DNA from: an uncultured delta proteobacterium
GTDB lineage: Bacteria; Desulfobacterota; Desulfobulbia; Desulfobulbales; Desulfocapsaceae
Assembly (NCBI GenBank): GCA_903901335.1
Contig: CAIUQR010000138.1
Location: 1 to 64,000, forward strand
Length of the DNA: 64,000 bases
Reading direction: 5' to 3'
Shown here: one piece after another, positions 1 to 7,815 of the stretch
How the letters are laid out: each line of letters starts with the position of its first letter
Numbering within the stretch: position 1 is the stretch's first letter
The notes under the pieces: model-generated
The model's input: the letters and a program-made list of their open reading frames with translations, nothing else
Databases searched by the model: none
What the model was told of the DNA's origin: nothing
Position numbers and translations under genes: made by a program

Positions 1-771
1 ACTTGCCCGACTCTTTGCATCCAGCCCGGAAAAACCAAACAAACTGAAAGTGCTTCCAGAATTTGGCGAAGCGTCGTGAATCTCCGCCAATGGTCCACGT
101 TGGCTGATGGCAGTCCCGCACAGGCCCTGCTTCCGCCAAAATGGCTCATCATAGATCGCAAAAAACTTCGCCTGCCCCGCCATCCAAGTAGGGGTTGCGG
201 CCAGGGTTTGCATCGTTTTTATAGGCAGCTCAGGTAAAAATGTCAGATCCGCCGCCAAGCGGGGTGGTATCGCCACAGCAACCTGCTTGGCTTGTACCTG
301 TATCTTTCCCAATGGCCCCACTACATCGACAGTAATAACGTCTCTGTTAATTGAGAGTCCTGTAACCACATGCTCCAAAAAACGATGGGGGGCATCAATT
401 TTATTGACAATCGCGTCAGTGAGGCGGTTGATGCCGCCCTGAATGCGCCGCGACCCTGCCATGGGTGATGAGCCTGTGGTTCTGTCGATACGACCGTCCA
501 TCTCTTGCAACAATACATCGCCATCAGCAAATTGTTCGTAAGATGGGATATTGAAATGGTTCAATAAACTGGCCACAAGTGGTTGACCGGGCCAAAACCA
601 AGAAGGACCAAGATCACAATCAGCACCATCGTCGCCCCTCACTGTTAGAATTCGACCCCCGAATCGTGTTCGGGCTTCCATCACGCTTGCGTTTATACCT
701 GCATATCGCAATTGCCATGTTGCGATAAGTCCACTGATTCCACCGCCAATAATCAATATGTCTGTTTGCAT
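1..771 (-). CDS. Flavin monoamine oxidase-family oxidoreductase, C-terminus beyond the window
   Basis: The reading frame is open from an ATG at 769-771 to the window edge, so only the N-terminal 257 residues are visible. The protein opens with a Rossmann FAD-binding motif (I-I-G-G-G-I-S-G-L) followed by E-A-R-T-R-F-G-G-R, the pair typical of the flavin amine oxidase / protoporphyrinogen oxidase superfamily. An aromatic stretch near residue 55 (G-P-S-W-F-W-P) matches the usual substrate-side loop. Such enzymes oxidise amines or related substrates with FAD. Substrate and the C-terminal FAD-contact motif cannot be seen. A small ORF starts only a few bases upstream and may be co-transcribed. Confidence 0.85.
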   Translation of the reverse strand, partial: MQTDILIIGGGISGLIATWQLRYAGINASVMEARTRFGGRILTVRGDDGADCDLGPSWFWPGQPLVASLLNHFNIPSYEQFADGDVLLQEMDGRIDRTTGSSPMAGSRRIQGGINRLTDAIVNKIDAPHRFLEHVVTGLSINRDVITVDVVGPLGKIQVQAKQVAVAIPPRLAADLTFLPELPIKTMQTLAATPTWMAGQAKFFAIYDEPFWRKQGLCGTAISQRGPLAEIHDASPNSGSTFSLFGFSGLDAKSRAS

Positions 772-774
772 TTT

Positions 775-972
775 TTAATCACCTGGTGTTCGTAGATAAA
801 ACTCACGATCATCATTACTCCACCGCAATGCCTGCAAAGAAGCGGATCCACCAGTGCCACTAGAAAAATGTCCAGAGCGAGTTATTGTGCCAAATAATGC
901 CAGCTGGCCTGAGTATGAAGAGCCATTCACCCTTGTGTAGGAGTTATTGTCAAAAACTGGTGATGATTCCAC
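775..972 (-). CDS. Hypothetical 65-residue protein upstream of the amine oxidase
   Basis: Short ORF ending 3 bases before the amine oxidase start. The protein is rich in Ser, Gly and Asn and ends in a charged, aromatic tail. I see no domain, signal peptide or cysteine motif and do not recognise the family. Its close spacing to the next gene is the only argument for it being translated. It may instead be the tail of a decayed larger gene. Confidence 0.25.
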   Translation of the reverse strand: MESSPVFDNNSYTRVNGSSYSGQLALFGTITRSGHFSSGTGGSASLQALRWSNDDREFYLRTPGD

Positions 973-1206
973 TGTTTTTGCTGAGTCTTATTCCGATTCC
1001 GCCGTTCGAATCAAAATAATTGCAAAACCTGTCTTGTAAAAAGGTGTCTGGCCCCTATTCCTTTTGGAGGAACTCCCCCAACCTTACTACGCCCCCACCT
1101 CACACACAAGTCTTCAAGAAGAGGCGACATCTATCCTGACACAGGGGGATACCACACCGGTTTTGCCAGAGGTATTAAATTTTAAAGACAAGAACAGTAT
1201 CGCCAC

Positions 1207-1983
1207 CTACTGCAGTTTCCATTGAGGGTTTCTTTTACCTAAAAATGCAGCGACTCCTTCCTTCGCATCATCGGTAGTGCACAGTCGGGCAAAGGCCTCG
1301 TTCATATACTGGAACTGTTTTTGATAGTCCATATCCTCTGATTGATAGAAAGCGCTTTTGGCAATCTGGACAGCCAGAGGACTTCTTTGCGCCAGGTCTT
1401 CCGCCCATTGCAGAGCTGCAGCATCAAGTTCTTCGTGGGCGACAACTTTATTGACAAGTCCGAGTTCCAGTGCTTCCTGTGCATTTAAGAGATTTCCATA
1501 AAGAAGTAACTCCAGGGCTTTTTTGCGTCCCACACAGCGGGCAACCGGCAGAATCGGACCAACACAGTTGAGACCGACATTGATTGCGGTAAGGCCCATC
1601 TTGACCCGATCCGAGGCAATTACCAAATCTGCCGCCGCCGCGAGTCCCATGCCGTTGGCAGTAGCAACGCCTTGTAGTTGCGCGATGACAGGTTTTTTCA
1701 TAGTGGAGATTGCCACCAAGGGATTTTCCATCCATTCTATCCACTGCCGATATTGCGTTGCGGATTTACCGGTAAGTTCGTTCACATCGATCCCGGCACA
1801 GAATGCTCGTCCGGAACTTTTAAGGAGGATAACCCGAATGTTATCGTTTGCTTCCATGGCAAGGAGTGCTGCATGAAGTTCCCCGGCCATCTGGCTAGTG
1901 AAAGTGTTTAACTGTTCAGGACGATTCAGGGTTACAATCCCGACATGTTTTTCCGTAATTTCAACAAGAATTGTTTCAAACAT
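1207..1983 (-). CDS. Enoyl-CoA hydratase/isomerase (crotonase) family protein, ECHDC3-like
   Basis: 258 residues, the normal crotonase length. The oxyanion-hole segment S-G-R-A-F-C-A-G-I-D and the G-V-A-T-A-N-G-M-G-L segment are clear. Of the two catalytic glutamates of classical hydratases, the second is kept (A-L-E-L-L-L-Y-G). The first position falls in L-T-A-I-N-V-G-L-N and has no Glu. That pattern resembles the ECHDC3-like branch (I/V-N-V-G-L-x-C motif) more than fatty-acid hydratases, so the reaction is uncertain. ATG at 1983 has only a weak Shine-Dalgarno. The gene stands alone between the amine oxidase and a zinc-binding protein. Confidence 0.85.
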   Translation of the reverse strand: MFETILVEITEKHVGIVTLNRPEQLNTFTSQMAGELHAALLAMEANDNIRVILLKSSGRAFCAGIDVNELTGKSATQYRQWIEWMENPLVAISTMKKPVIAQLQGVATANGMGLAAAADLVIASDRVKMGLTAINVGLNCVGPILPVARCVGRKKALELLLYGNLLNAQEALELGLVNKVVAHEELDAAALQWAEDLAQRSPLAVQIAKSAFYQSEDMDYQKQFQYMNEAFARLCTTDDAKEGVAAFLGKRNPQWKLQ

Positions 1984-2066
1984 GATAAGTAATCTCCATT
2001 TACATATTTTAAATCTGATACTTTATTTCGTAGCACTTCCAAATATTTTCCTCCCACCTTTCTTTG

Positions 2067-2432
2067 TCACCATAACCGCCACAAAACATTCTGACCCTGC
2101 TTTTCTCCTTTGACTTTTTCCATGTGGCGTAGAGTTGAAAACTCACGCTGCAGGTCTTCGAGCTGAATATTGCCTCCAAGCTTTCCCAGCAACATTGCCG
2201 GTTCCATCGAGCCCTCGGCTTTGAGGATTTGCAGTATCTCTGCTTGTACCAGAGTCAGATGTTTTGTTTCACCTGTGCACTTTTCAAAATTTTTTGCACT
2301 GTGCACTGCCCATGGGTCGCAGGTTTTGATCGGTGAGAGGGCTATCATGTAGCAATCTTCACAAAAAATCTGGTTTTGATGATTTCTTTCGTCACCGGAT
2401 GCAACGGTAATTCCGCACTTATCACAATCCAT
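2067..2432 (-). CDS. Small zinc-ribbon protein with winged-helix-like C-terminus
   Basis: 121 residues from ATG 2430-2432, chosen because a G-rich Shine-Dalgarno (GGGGGC) lies just upstream; the longer frame upstream belongs to a decayed gene. Residues 3-6 (C-D-K-C) and 25-28 (C-E-D-C) form a probable two-pair metal site, followed by C-D-P-W-A-V. The C-terminal half (L-T-L-V-Q-A-E-I-L-Q-I-L, then a predicted helix-turn-helix ending W-R-L-W) resembles a winged-helix fold. The role is unknown; a redox- or metal-responsive regulator is a reasonable guess. Conserved-looking small proteins of this type occur in Desulfobacterota. Confidence 0.7.
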   Translation of the reverse strand: MDCDKCGITVASGDERNHQNQIFCEDCYMIALSPIKTCDPWAVHSAKNFEKCTGETKHLTLVQAEILQILKAEGSMEPAMLLGKLGGNIQLEDLQREFSTLRHMEKVKGEKQGQNVLWRLW

Positions 2433-2720
2433 TCTTGCCCCCATTGTTTTAAGTTCGTCCATAAGATAAAGTGAGCAGTAGGTGACTTTAGGGCCGCCGC
2501 CAATCAGGATAGCAACCCCGGTAGTCTCCAAAATTTCTTCACGTCTGGCCCCCAACTCCAGGGCTCATCTAACCGAATAGGCATGGGTTTGCCGTTTATG
2601 AAGATATGATGTCGCCGTTCAAGAAGATTGTTCACAATTCCTTTCGACTGCAAAAGCTCACCGTCTGTATGCGCTAATGTTAGATCGGCGAGACAACGCT
2701 CAAATCTTATGGCGACGGCT
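2433..2720 (-). pseudogene. Decayed carboxymuconolactone decarboxylase (AhpD-like) gene
   Basis: In the frame that continues into the zinc-ribbon gene, the stretch 2433-2564 reads A-L-E-L-G-A-R-R-E-E-I-L-E-T-T-G-V-A-I-L, then G-G-G-P-K-V-T-Y, which is the typical second half of a CMD/AhpD domain. Upstream the same frame shows H-A-Y-S-V-R, a stop (TGA, 2565-2567), a second stop (TGA, 2619-2621) and F-A-V-E-R-N-C-E-Q, resembling the cysteine region of the family. The upstream part of the gene is therefore broken by at least two stops, and the rest is not recognisable. An overlapping ORF at 2504-2791 in another frame has no domain and is treated as a shadow. Confidence 0.55.
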
Positions 2721-3465
2721 ATGCTTTCAGGGTGAATTTCCAGGCACAAAACCAGGTGTTCGGGTGCGAGTCCGGGGGGCAACCGATACATTCAGTCGTA
2801 ATCCGGGGATCAATGGTTTGGGCAAAGGTGACGTATTCGACCATGCCACCGGATTTGCAGGGGTAATCGTCCAAGCCTTTCCGTTTTCTCGCCGCTTGCA
2901 CCCGACAGTTATTCATATAAAAAATGATGCACTGCTCATTCACCTCTTCTATGGACTGTTCATTAATAAAGGCATACATGCGCAAGGAAAGCGCTTTTTT
3001 CAAAGCAGGAATACCACCATTATCGGGCAGATCCAGCAACTTTTTAATCCTCTCCGCTTCAAAGGGAGAGTACCGGGTCCAGCAAGTATCATTGCAGCGT
3101 TTGGCGTCGCCCATACCGAATTTATTTTCTACCGCTTGAAACCAGATGCCGTCATTTGCCAGCCAGTTAATGCTCAACTTCTCGATCAGAGCAATCAAGG
3201 TCTCCCGAGGTAATGATTTCAGCACAGTGGGAATGCCCTCTTCAGTGGGGAAATTGAGCGTTTTTCCGAGACGATCCAGCTGATTGGCCATGCTCAGTTT
3301 CCAGACATCGTCCTCAACGGCCATGGCCTTTTCCATCCCGACCTGATGCGCCACCTCGGCAAACCAAGCGCCGTAATGGACAATGATTCTGTGAAAGGCG
3401 TCCATCACTATCTCAACCAGCATTGCGCTGTCCGCCTGATTTGTTACCTCTTGTATATTACTCAT
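2719..3465 (-). CDS. DUF6125-family cytosolic protein
   Basis: 248 residues from ATG 3463-3465, preceded by a strong GGAGG at good spacing; the longer frame upstream lacks a ribosome site. The C-terminal third holds the hallmarks: N-C-R-V-Q-x-A-R-x-R-K-G-L, D-Y-P-C-K-S-G-G, D-P-R-I-T-T-E-C-I-G-C-P-P-D and a final W-F-C-A-W-K-F. These are typical of DUF6125, related in shape to L-2-amino-thiazoline-4-carboxylate hydrolase-like proteins. The cysteines suggest metal or Fe-S binding. The N-terminal half is helical. Function is not established. The AhpD-like remnant follows directly downstream. Confidence 0.75.
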   Translation of the reverse strand: MSNIQEVTNQADSAMLVEIVMDAFHRIIVHYGAWFAEVAHQVGMEKAMAVEDDVWKLSMANQLDRLGKTLNFPTEEGIPTVLKSLPRETLIALIEKLSINWLANDGIWFQAVENKFGMGDAKRCNDTCWTRYSPFEAERIKKLLDLPDNGGIPALKKALSLRMYAFINEQSIEEVNEQCIIFYMNNCRVQAARKRKGLDDYPCKSGGMVEYVTFAQTIDPRITTECIGCPPDSHPNTWFCAWKFTLKA

Positions 3466-3576
3466 TTTTCCTCCATGCTGTTTATTGATCACCTCGAAAA
3501 ATCCGCATGAAGGACCGACGCCCCACATCGGATCTCTTGTATCCGGTGATACTGAGAAGTTTTGCGTTTAGATAAA

Positions 3577-4038
3577 CTATCTACGTCTCCAACCGCTCCA
3601 AACAGGAAAACCATCCGGGTTGCGAAGGGTCAACACCTCATCCCCTTTCTTCACTTCTACAGCTATCAGCACCGGTTTACCCTCAAAAGTGATGCGCGAA
3701 CCTTTCACTTCGACTATGTCTTTAGGCTCAATTTTCATGTCTTGATTTTCGACGTACCAGCCAGGTCCAAGATGAACCGGAATCGTTTCTTTATCTGTCT
3801 TAACCACGAGGTGGACACCATACGACATACCTTTCATAGGATGCGTGATCTTGCCGACTGAAACAACCTCTCCTGTGATTACTTCAACGGTCTGAGGGTC
3901 ATACATTCTGGCATAAGGTGACCCTGGTCCCCAGCCACCTCCGCCTTTCCACATCATGCCTTGTTGTGCTAATGCTTCGGTTGTGAAAACGAAACTGAGC
4001 ATAGTTAACATAGTAATTAGCATCATACTCTTCTTCAT
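3577..4038 (-). CDS. Exported small OB-fold-like protein with signal peptide
   Basis: 153 residues with a clean signal peptide (M-K-K-S, hydrophobic core, cleavage near A-L-A-Q). The mature part begins with a Gly/Trp-rich segment and then a beta-rich domain: V-E-V-I-T-G-E-V-V-S-V, H-L-V-V-K-T-D-K-E, G-S-R-I-T-F-E-G-K-P. This resembles the single-domain periplasmic OB-fold proteins often mis-labelled DNA-binding protein in Geobacter and Desulfo genomes, some related to magnetosome proteins. It probably sits in the periplasm and may bind a small ligand or metal. A GGAGG lies just before ATG 4038. No operon partner is evident. Confidence 0.7.
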   Translation of the reverse strand: MKKSMMLITMLTMLSFVFTTEALAQQGMMWKGGGGWGPGSPYARMYDPQTVEVITGEVVSVGKITHPMKGMSYGVHLVVKTDKETIPVHLGPGWYVENQDMKIEPKDIVEVKGSRITFEGKPVLIAVEVKKGDEVLTLRNPDGFPVWSGWRRR

Positions 4039-4070
4039 GACTATTCCTCCTTGGCTTGGTTTATACTCGC

Positions 4071-4092
4071 GGTTAGGTAACTCCTAGCCGAG
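4071..4092. repeat. Imperfect inverted repeat upstream of the exported OB-fold protein
   Basis: Arms CGGTTAGG and CCTAGCCG match at 7 of 8 positions around TAACT, about 33 bases upstream of the 4038 start codon. It could be an operator or a 5' UTR hairpin. Confidence 0.3.
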
Positions 4093-4250
4093 ATTAGTTC
4101 TCAACCCTTCAAATTACATTTTTCTGGGATATCCTTGAGATTTTAAACATTGCTGCCAAAAGGCTGCGAAGCCATCCCCATAACTCCACCGATTCATGGT
4201 GTGGCCAAACCGCTCTTTGCATCCCGTTTTTCCATTTCGTGAGGAAGTGA

Positions 4251-4622
4251 TTATTCCAATAAAGTCTTCAGGATTTCGCAGGAACGGCATTTTTTCATCT
4301 TTTCTTCAAGAGAGCATCCCTGAGTACAGTCACAGCAGGTCCCACATAAAAACCAGCATAGATGTCCGCTCTGAAATTCCCAGGCGGGGCATTGCTCCTT
4401 CATTCTACACCCTTTTTTTTCCCAGCATGGGATGATACTCTTGCTTTTGCCCCTGTGATTGCTGAGAAAGAAAAAGACCTGGCGCTCGATATGGGAAGGA
4501 ATATTTCTCCATCCTTGCTCGTAACTATGAACGGTCTTCATCGATATTCCAAGCAATTCCGCCATTTCTTTCTGCGTTTTACCAAGCTTTTTCCTGGATC
4601 GTCTAAATTCTTCAGTATCCAT
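4251..4622 (-). CDS. XRE-type helix-turn-helix protein with Cys-rich C-terminus
   Basis: 123 residues from ATG 4620-4622, which has GGGAGG eight bases upstream. Residues 1-50 form a Cro/CI-type HTH (K-K-L-G-K-T-Q-K-E-M-A-E-L-L-G-I-S, then V-H-S-Y-E-Q-G). The C-terminal half is cysteine-dense: C-W-E-K-K-G-C, C-P-A-W, H-L-C-W-F-L-C-G-T-C-C, and C-R-S-C, a pattern suggesting Zn or Fe-S binding. It is therefore probably a one-component regulator responding to metal, oxygen or redox state. A weak sigma-54-like sequence lies upstream (4686-4701). Its target is not evident. Confidence 0.75.
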   Translation of the reverse strand: MDTEEFRRSRKKLGKTQKEMAELLGISMKTVHSYEQGWRNIPSHIERQVFFFLSNHRGKSKSIIPCWEKKGCRMKEQCPAWEFQSGHLCWFLCGTCCDCTQGCSLEEKMKKCRSCEILKTLLE

Positions 4623-4685
4623 TTGAACCTCCCTACAAATGAGAGTATCTTTCTCCTTCAAAAAGTACTACTGATGTCTATATCT

Positions 4686-4701
4686 AGCAAGGCGAGGTCC
4701 A
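4686..4701 (-). promoter_or_regulatory. Possible sigma-54 promoter for the HTH/Cys-rich regulator
   Basis: Minus strand TGGACCTCGCCTTGCT keeps the GG-N10-GC spacing and the TTGCT -12 element, but the -24 element (TGGACC) departs from TGGCAC. It lies 64 bases upstream of the ATG. Weak candidate. Confidence 0.3.
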
Positions 4702-4744
4702 TGGAAGAGACTTCTTAATTTTAGTCCTTTTTCTTTGCAGTGCT

Positions 4745-6442
4745 TTATTTTTTACGCGGATATGGCCAGGCCATGATACCGCCCTCCATAACCTGAACAT
4801 TGGTGTAACCGTAGGCACGGAGGATGGTTTCCGCCTCATAACCGCGGAGGGATATCTTGCAGAAGCAGATAATCTCGGCGTTCTCATCTGCCGGCAGTTC
4901 GGTTAGGCGTGAGCGCAGGGCACCAAGGGGAATGAGGTGCTCGCCGATGCCGAGATGCATCTCCTCGTATTCATCCGGACTGCGACCATCCAGGAAGTAG
5001 GGGTGTTCGCCGCGCTGGATTTTCTCCCACACCGCTGTGGCTGAAATTCCGGTCATCCGGCCTTTGAGTTTGTTCTGCATGATATGGGCCGAGGCAATGA
5101 AGTGGTCGATGGCCAGGGAGAAAGGCGGGGCATAGGGAAGATCTGCATTGACCAGGTCTTCCACAGTTAATTTGCCCAGGATGGCCATGGCGGCAGTGGC
5201 GATCTGCTTGCTGACGTCACCGGTTCCCACACACTGATAGCCGAGCAGGCGTTGATCCGTGGTGCTGACAAGCATCTTCGACACGAGAAGCTTAGCGCCC
5301 ATGAATCCTGGTTTGTCGGGACTGGCATTGACCACCGTTTGGTAGTCTGTCAGGCCCATCCGCTCGGCAGCTTTGATGGAAAGGCCGGTGGAACCGGCGG
5401 AAAAATCAAAGATCTTACAGATACCGGTATGAAAGGTGCCGGGAAAGGTTGCGGAGTTGCCTTTGGCGGCATTTTCTCCTGCTACTCGACCTTCGAGGTT
5501 GGCAAGATCGCCCATGGGAGCAAAGACCGGTTCTCCGCTGATCCGGCTGGGAATCTCAACACAGTCGCCGGCTGCATAGATATCGGGATCGGAGGTCTGC
5601 ATGTATTGGTTGACCGCAATCCCGCCGAATTTGCCTGTTTCCAGTCCGGCGGCAATTGCAATACTGCTGTTGGGACGGACACCTATCGCCATGACGGCAA
5701 GTTCGCAGTCGATAACCGTGTCATCGGCGAGTTTGACACCGGCAAGTTTGCCGCCTTTGCCGATGAATTCTTTAACGCCCTTCGAGGTTAAGACCTGCGC
5801 CCCTTTGCTCCGCATGTGGTTTTCAACCAATTTGGCCAGGTCCCAATCGAGGAAGGTCAACACTTGATCAAGCGCTTCCACTACCGTGACCTTGACACCT
5901 GAGAGTTGCAGAGCTTCACAGGTCTCGACCCCGATCAGGCCGCCGCCTATGACCACTGCCTGTTTGATCTTTTTTTCGTCACAGATTCGCCGCAGGTAGT
6001 CGGTATCGGCCATGGTCAGGAGGGTGGTGATGCCGTCAAGGCGGATGCCGGGGATAGGCGGCATGTTGGGTTTTGCCCCGGTGCTGATAACCAGCTTGTC
6101 GTACTGAATAATCTGTTCGCTGCCGGTTTTGAGATCACGGCAAACCACCTGTTTTTCTTTGCGATCAATTGCCAGCACCTCCGTTTCAACCAGGGCCTTG
6201 ATGGCCTTTGCCTTGTCGAAAAAGACCGGGTTACGGGTGACACCGGTTGGTGTGCAGAGCAAGAGGTTACGGTCATTAAACACCCCGCCGACATAATAGG
6301 GGTAACCGCACGAGGCCATGGAAAGATCGGGCGCTTTCTGGATAAGAGTAATCTCGGCGAATTCATCAAGTCGCCTGGCCTTGGCGGCTGCCTTAGCGCC
6401 TGCGGCCGAGCCGCCTATGACGACTATCTTGTTGGGTTTCAC
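4745..6442 (-). CDS. CoA-disulfide reductase / NAD(P)H polysulfide oxidoreductase fused to rhodanese
   Basis: 565 residues. The N-terminal FAD motif is V-V-I-G-G-S-A-A-G, followed by the CoADR-type single redox Cys in S-M-A-S-C-G-Y-P-Y-Y-V-G. A second dinucleotide motif (V-V-I-G-G-G-L-I-G-V-E) binds NAD(P)H. A rhodanese domain starts near residue 455 (L-D-G-R-S-P-D-E-Y) with active-site Cys in C-F-C-K-I-S-L-R-G. This architecture matches CoADR-RHD/Npsr enzymes that reduce polysulfide, sulfur or CoA persulfide in the cytoplasm. GTG start with AAGGAG upstream. The NifU-like gene lies 11 bases upstream, so the two are probably co-transcribed. Confidence 0.9.
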   Translation of the reverse strand: MKPNKIVVIGGSAAGAKAAAKARRLDEFAEITLIQKAPDLSMASCGYPYYVGGVFNDRNLLLCTPTGVTRNPVFFDKAKAIKALVETEVLAIDRKEKQVVCRDLKTGSEQIIQYDKLVISTGAKPNMPPIPGIRLDGITTLLTMADTDYLRRICDEKKIKQAVVIGGGLIGVETCEALQLSGVKVTVVEALDQVLTFLDWDLAKLVENHMRSKGAQVLTSKGVKEFIGKGGKLAGVKLADDTVIDCELAVMAIGVRPNSSIAIAAGLETGKFGGIAVNQYMQTSDPDIYAAGDCVEIPSRISGEPVFAPMGDLANLEGRVAGENAAKGNSATFPGTFHTGICKIFDFSAGSTGLSIKAAERMGLTDYQTVVNASPDKPGFMGAKLLVSKMLVSTTDQRLLGYQCVGTGDVSKQIATAAMAILGKLTVEDLVNADLPYAPPFSLAIDHFIASAHIMQNKLKGRMTGISATAVWEKIQRGEHPYFLDGRSPDEYEEMHLGIGEHLIPLGALRSRLTELPADENAEIICFCKISLRGYEAETILRAYGYTNVQVMEGGIMAWPYPRKK

Positions 6443-6453
6443 GATCTATCTCC

Positions 6454-6903
6454 TTATGATTGTTTTTTTCGAACCTGTTTGACCAGATAGGCATTGACCG
6501 CTTCTTGCATGGTTTTCACTGCCAGAAAGGCGCAATGAGCCTCTTCCTTTGGAAAGATGCCGATTGCTTCCAAAACGTCTTCTCCGGTCAGGTCAAAGAG
6601 CTCCTCAGGATTTTTACCCATGGCAAGCTCGGCAGCAAAGGAGCCGCATAACCTGCTGGAAAAACAGCCATCGGTGAAAGAGGAAGCCTTGTTAACCAGA
6701 TTATTATCAAAGCAAAGAAAGATTTCCATGGTATCACCGCATTTTCCGGTAATCTTTCCTTGTGCGTCAGCATCTTCCAGCCTTCCGTTGAATTGAGGAT
6801 TCCGCCAGCGATCAAGTCCTTTCACTCCATAGAATTCCTGGGTTTCGAGAGAGATCTTTTCCTGAATTTCATTTATCAGGGCATCGTATTGTTTGTCAGT
6901 CAT
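6454..6903 (-). CDS. NifU/IscU-type Fe-S cluster scaffold protein
   Basis: 149 residues from ATG 6901-6903 (a TTG four codons upstream is possible). The three cysteine sites of NifU_N/IscU proteins are present: G-K-C-G-D-T-M-E, T-D-G-C-F-S-S-R-L-C-G-S and E-A-H-C-A-F-L-A. It lacks the ferredoxin and thioredoxin-like domains of full NifU. Transient [2Fe-2S]/[4Fe-4S] assembly is the expected role. It directly precedes CoADR-rhodanese, which suggests a link between persulfide handling and cluster assembly. It is one of three such proteins in the window. Confidence 0.85.
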   Translation of the reverse strand: MTDKQYDALINEIQEKISLETQEFYGVKGLDRWRNPQFNGRLEDADAQGKITGKCGDTMEIFLCFDNNLVNKASSFTDGCFSSRLCGSFAAELAMGKNPEELFDLTGEDVLEAIGIFPKEEAHCAFLAVKTMQEAVNAYLVKQVRKKQS

Positions 6904-6970
6904 TGTTGTTTCCAAATTTCAAAAGACGTTTTCCAGCCATAACCCGCCTCCATGAAGACTCCAAAATAAA

Positions 6971-6998
6971 AAGACAGGCCACCTGAGCGGCCTGTCTT
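6971..6998 (-). terminator. Rho-independent terminator of the NifX/MinD operon
   Basis: Arms AAGACAGGCC and GGCCTGTCTT form a perfect 10-bp stem with an 8-base loop. On the minus strand the stem is followed by a T-rich run (TTTTTATTTT). It lies 39 bases after the stop of the last NifX-like gene. Confidence 0.9.
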
Positions 6999-7036
6999 CC
7001 CGGGAAGCATTCCAGCTGTCGGGTGGTATGGCAGGA

Positions 7037-7396
7037 TTACCAGTGCGCCTCTTTATTAGCTCCGGCGGCATAGATTACCTTGCCTTCCTTGATGGTCTTG
7101 ACTGCATCCCGGACTTTACCGGTGATATCGTCGACCACTTTAACGCCGGCGGCCTCCAAGGTGGCAAAGGCCTTGGGACCGCAATAGCCGGTCATCAGTA
7201 CCTCGGCTCCCTTATCGCTGACCATGGTGGCCGCTTGGATACCGGCGCCTTTGAAGGCATTGGCATTGCTGCTGTTATCCACCACTTCAAAGTCAAGGGT
7301 GTCGGTATCGACAATGAGAATATACGGTGCCCGGCCAAAGCGCGGGTCGATCTCACTGTCGAGCAACGTTCCTTTTGATGTTACTGCTACTTTCAT
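7037..7396 (-). CDS. NifX/NifB-C-like (dinitrogenase FeMo-cofactor biosynthesis) domain protein
   Basis: 119 residues, a stand-alone domain of the NifX/VnfX/NafY/NifB-C superfamily. It starts M-K-V-A-V-T-S-K-G and has D-P-R-F-G-R-A-P-Y-I-L-I-V-D, with the family's G-A-G-I-Q-A-A motif and G-Y-C-G-P-K-A-F-A-T-L. It probably binds a metal-sulfur cofactor or cluster. No nif structural genes are in the window, so the role is likely in Fe-S or Mo/W cofactor trafficking rather than nitrogen fixation. Last gene of the operon, 21 bases after the preceding NifX-like gene. Confidence 0.85.
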   Translation of the reverse strand: MKVAVTSKGTLLDSEIDPRFGRAPYILIVDTDTLDFEVVDNSSNANAFKGAGIQAATMVSDKGAEVLMTGYCGPKAFATLEAAGVKVVDDITGKVRDAVKTIKEGKVIYAAGANKEAHW

Positions 7397-7417
7397 GTTT
7401 CTCCTTTGCTGTTGTAA

Positions 7418-7798
7418 TCAGTGGCCGCCACCACCGCAAACCTGGTTGTCGGTGATTTTCTGCAGATTGCCGGCAACGAAATCCTCAACCACCGGACGGA
7501 TGTCCATCCGTTCGCCATCATGATACACCTCGATCCCAACCTGTTTGAATCCCATCAGGGGCCGCATACCGATGCCGCCGACCACCAGGGCGTTGACCCC
7601 GGCCTCAGCCAGCAGATTCACGGGCACCATACAACCGCCCTGGACATGTTCCTTGTTGGCCAGAATGGTGACCTGCTTGATCTGTCCGTCTTCGACATCA
7701 AAGCAGGTGAACACATCACAGTGACCGAAATGTCCTGCCCGTGTGCCGTCTAAACCGCCGTTACCCTCTGAAGGGATTGCTACTCGTACCATAGTCAT
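7418..7798 (-). CDS. NifX/NifB-C-like domain protein with His/Gly-rich tail
   Basis: 126 residues, second member of the family here (M-V-R-V-A-I-P-S-E-G, then A-G-H-F-G-H-C-D-V-F-T-C-F-D). It has extra ligands: a G-G-C-M-V-P-V-N-L-L-A segment and a C-terminal V-C-G-G-G-G-H tail. The conserved G-I-G-M-R-P-L segment follows. Probably a cluster or metal carrier. An AGAGAG precedes the ATG, 17 bases after the MinD gene. Confidence 0.85.
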   Translation of the reverse strand: MTMVRVAIPSEGNGGLDGTRAGHFGHCDVFTCFDVEDGQIKQVTILANKEHVQGGCMVPVNLLAEAGVNALVVGGIGMRPLMGFKQVGIEVYHDGERMDIRPVVEDFVAGNLQKITDNQVCGGGGH

Positions 7799-7815
7799 AC
7801 TCTCTTTCTCCGTGA

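Noticed and set aside
1041-1224. Plus-strand open stretch upstream of the crotonase gene's 3' end
   Set aside because: No start codon and no recognisable protein; composition alone is not enough.
2565-2621. The two TGA codons in the CMD-like remnant as possible selenocysteine codons
   Set aside because: They do not align with cysteine positions of the family, no hairpin is evident after them, and the N-terminal half of the domain is missing.
2504-2791. 95-residue ORF overlapping the DUF6125 gene end
   Set aside because: No domain or start signal; the CMD-like sequence lies in a different frame of the same stretch.
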